Source of the DNA: Didymodactylos carnosus
Lineage: Eukaryota > Rotifera > Eurotatoria > Philodinida > Philodinidae
DNA: 20,823 nucleotides
Direction of reading: 5' to 3'
NCBI GenBank assembly: GCA_905250885.1
Contig: CAJNOQ010003270.1
Coordinates: forward strand, 1-20,823
In this document: piece by piece, positions 18,409 through 20,823 of the stretch
Numbering within the stretch: the first letter of the stretch is position 1
How the letters are laid out: every line of letters starts with the position of its first letter
The notes under the pieces: generated by a model
What the model was told of the DNA's origin: nothing
What the model saw: only the letters and a program-made list of their open reading frames with translations
The model's database searches: none
Program-made: the position numbers and the translations under genes

Positions 18409-18738
18409 GTGTGAAAATATACATAAACATTATATAATGAACAAAAATTTATTAGTCGTTTTATAGAGTGATAATATGCAATAATAGTACACTATAAAGC
18501 ATTATATACTGCAACACTAGAGAACTAGCAAATAAGCAGATAGCTTTTTTCACATAAAATATCCCACGTGCGGACATTTTTTCGGCTTCACCGAGTCGAT
18601 AGAAAAGAAAGATATGCATGTGCGAAAAGAGATATTCATTATTTGCTAGTTCTCTATTGTCACACATTATCACTCTATAAAACGCCTAAATGAGCTTTTT
18701 TTGTTCGTTATATAACGTTTACGTATATTTTCACACTA
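18409..18738. mobile_element. Foldback/MITE-like element with arms over 110 bp
   Basis: Left arm about 18409-18545 and right arm about 18619-18738 are reverse complements. Shared blocks are GTGTGAAAATATAC, CGTTTTATAGAGTGATAAT and AGAGAACTAGCAAATAA. The left arm carries about 33 extra bases (near 18486-18520) that look like a rearranged partial copy of the arm itself. The loop of roughly 75 nt is less AT-rich. The 70-codon minus frame 18461-18673 falls inside the hairpin and is not taken as a gene. Confidence 0.8.
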
Positions 18739-19989
18739 TTTCGTGTACAAAATTTTTAACAGTGAAGGAAACAGAGTAGATAGACGACGACTATTTAGAG
18801 ATTAACGATAAAAATATTAAATGTCTTCCTCTGCAATTCGCTATTGCGAGTTTGACTGTTAATTAAAACTATAAAATATTGTTGACAGTTTAAAAAGTTA
18901 AATTATATAGAATTTGCCTTGAATTAATAGTTAACCATGTAAAAACTCTAGTTTTTTTTCAAGACAAGACAGAAAAAGTTAATGTAGTAATGGAAGGTTT
19001 CAGAGAACTTATGCTTCATTAATCTAATCAAGTAAATGTATTACCTTTATAATGTAATAGTGCGATCATATTACCTCAGTACCTCAGTACAAAATTTTTG
19101 TATGAATATAAAATATTTTCCTTGCTAAAAATTGTATTCAAACTGTTGGCGTTAATAAAATATTTTATATTTTGTTTGAATGTGAATTAAATTATGGCGG
19201 GTGTGGTTAAAAAAAGAACATCTTTTCATTGGACAGATGCATATCGATAACATGAAACCTTGACTGAATAATAAATATTTCATTTCAAGTGGGCTTGAGA
19301 ACATACCTTGTCACCCATACGCACTTTTAAGAATACACCAGATGTGTTTTTTTAGGTACCTAATTTTTCTAATACGTAGTAGTTTAAAATCAGATGTAAC
19401 CTTAACGGGCACTATTGGTGATAGGATGATATTGGATTTTTAGTTGTCTTCACAAAATCTTGATCTATGTAATAAAAGATTTTTACCTCTACTGTCTACG
19501 TACCTCAAACAGGTAATCTAAAAAGCGTTTTAAAAACACAAAGTTTATTTCTTCAAAAAAAGTAAACTCTCTGTTCGAACGAATATCAGTCTTTGCTTTC
19601 ACGAGTGTGTATGTATGACCAATTAGTTTTTGTTATTCTTTTTTTAATAGTATACCTGGTTCGCATACAACCTGATAAAAAATTATTTTTTACTTTTCTT
19701 CTGCGTGATCGTCAGCTGATTATTTTGTGTTTAGTAGAATTTTCTTCTTTCCTCAGTTTGAGTCAACTAGCCTATAAATATGTATACCACAAAAAGAGAA
19801 GTAGTGAAATTGCACGCCACATGAAATTGTTCTAGCCAACGTCGTCATTTTGAACTTTTTCCATTATTTTCACTCAACATAAACGAATTTCAAATTTTCA
19901 TTCATACCTAGCCATATCTAGAAAATAATTAACATACGCGAATCTTAAATATTGTTTATCGCATTATATTCTAATAATCTCGGATAAAA
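18739..19989. other. AT-rich intergenic stretch
   Basis: An 80-codon plus frame (19593-19835) has one hydrophobic segment but no recognisable family and is compatible with chance. A 9-bp tandem duplication, TACCTCAG twice, lies near 19073-19089. Confidence 0.4.
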
Positions 19990-20079
19990 ATGGATATAAA
20001 ACCGTCTCAACCAAATAGTCATTTAAATGAAAACCTTTCACCATCTGCTGATCGTCCGTGGCATACGAGTTTATCAAAG
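19990..20079 (+). CDS. Possible first coding exon of an unrecognised gene
   Basis: The ATG at 19990 (context AAAATGG) opens 30 codons with a varied, coding-like composition: it begins MDIKPSQPNSHLN and ends in DRPWHTSLSK. It then reaches AAG|GTTGG, a possible phase-0 donor. Read through, the frame stops seven codons later. There is no signal peptide and no known domain. No matching downstream exon was identified in the remaining 740 bases. The call rests only on composition and the donor and could be chance. Confidence 0.3.
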
Positions 20080-20097
20080 GTTGGTTCGTGCTGCTTT

Positions 20098-20141
20098 GTT
20101 TGATCGTGTCCCTATTAGTGTTTGATCGTGTCCCTATTACT
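20098..20141 (+). repeat. 22-bp tandem duplication
   Basis: The unit GTTTGATCGTGTCCCTATTA plus two bases occurs twice back to back (20098-20119 and 20120-20141) with one mismatch. It lies 18 bp after the putative exon donor. Confidence 0.85.
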
Positions 20142-20823
20142 GTGTGCTGGCGTATATTGACCTAGAATAAGAGATTTTTTTTATTGATAAAAGAAATCTG
20201 TACTCAATCTGTTTCTCTTCTACATACGTTTTGAGAGACGTGCGTTGATATTTTTTTGTCATTTGAAAGACGACAGATTGAAGAGGGGTGGGTCATACTC
20301 TCTCATCTTACCATATATTGCTTAGAAAAGACGGTGTACTTCAATTTTGTTTCATAACACCATTTGTTCAGTGCAATTTAAAGGATAAAATAGAATCATA
20401 AAACTTTTTTCTTGACTATTAAGTATGACGGATGATGCGAATATTAGACTTATTCTAAAGTAGTGTTTTTCTACGTTCACACAGTTGTCGTACAAAATTC
20501 TTGACAAACTATAAGAATAAAAATTCTGAATTAGCAATAGTATGACTTTTCGTTACGACCTCAGAGCAAGCTTTATAGGCGCTGTTATCTTTTTACTTCT
20601 ACTAGAATACGTTTTTTATCTCTAAAAGGATATGCAGAAAAGTAAACTGACGAATAGTACAAGTTAATGAAACTCGATACGTACTTCAGGACTTACGAGG
20701 GAAATACCCCAACTGATAAATCGCTTTTTCAACGAAACCGAGTGGACTATAGGTAGTCGACGATGCTGATTCCGAATATCACCATGAATGCTGCTGCTAG
20801 GCCTTCAAAGACCGGTCTTCTGG
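20142..20823. other. Right-edge stretch, coding status unresolved
   Basis: Most of it is AT-rich and featureless. The last 130 bases are richer in GC and open in several frames on both strands. One minus frame reads a short hydrophobic tail ending at a TAG near 20749. One plus frame after CTTCAG at 20694 reads about 23 codons before TGA. Neither can be preferred from the window. Confidence 0.35.

Overview
The window looks like AT-rich nuclear DNA of an invertebrate animal. The only full-length gene I recognise is an intron-bearing STT3-type oligosaccharyltransferase on the minus strand. Most of its introns are very short (59-68 bp), all with GT-AG borders. A reverse transcriptase that looks Penelope-like, the short introns, and a splice acceptor touching the STT3 start codon would all fit a bdelloid rotifer, a group known for Penelope-like elements and spliced-leader trans-splicing. 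That identification is inference; another spiralian or arthropod is not excluded.

Layout. 1-1598 (-) is the uninterrupted 5' part of a reverse transcriptase that runs off the left edge. 1620-6171 is a mosaic of foldback repeats: a 550-bp imperfect palindrome at the RT 5' end (1620-2172), a hairpin at 2232-2566, a third copy of one repeat at 2786-2844, a 2.9-kb unit (2875-5774) bounded by 135-bp inverted repeats and carrying a small ORF with a CCHC zinc knuckle, a hairpin at 5374-5641 touching its right inverted repeat, and a 140-bp hairpin at 6031-6171. 6566-11780 (-) is the seven-exon STT3 gene (845 codons, STT3B-like), with two of its six introns (606 and 1820 bp) far longer than the rest.

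11781-20823 is about 9 kb with no gene I can name. It holds two more inverted-repeat elements (17486-17722 and 18409-18738), a cluster of palindromic GGATCC-centred repeats near 13.1-13.3 kb, a decayed cysteine-rich zinc-finger-like stretch (15412-15552), a possible first coding exon at 19990-20079 and a 22-bp tandem duplication just after it.

The STT3 protein would act in the ER membrane as the catalytic subunit that moves the lipid-linked glycan to asparagine in N-glycosylation. The rest of the window is best read as repeat-rich flanking sequence in which hairpin-forming, MITE-like elements have accumulated. I saw no tRNA, rRNA, CRISPR array, telomeric repeat array or bacterial-type operon.
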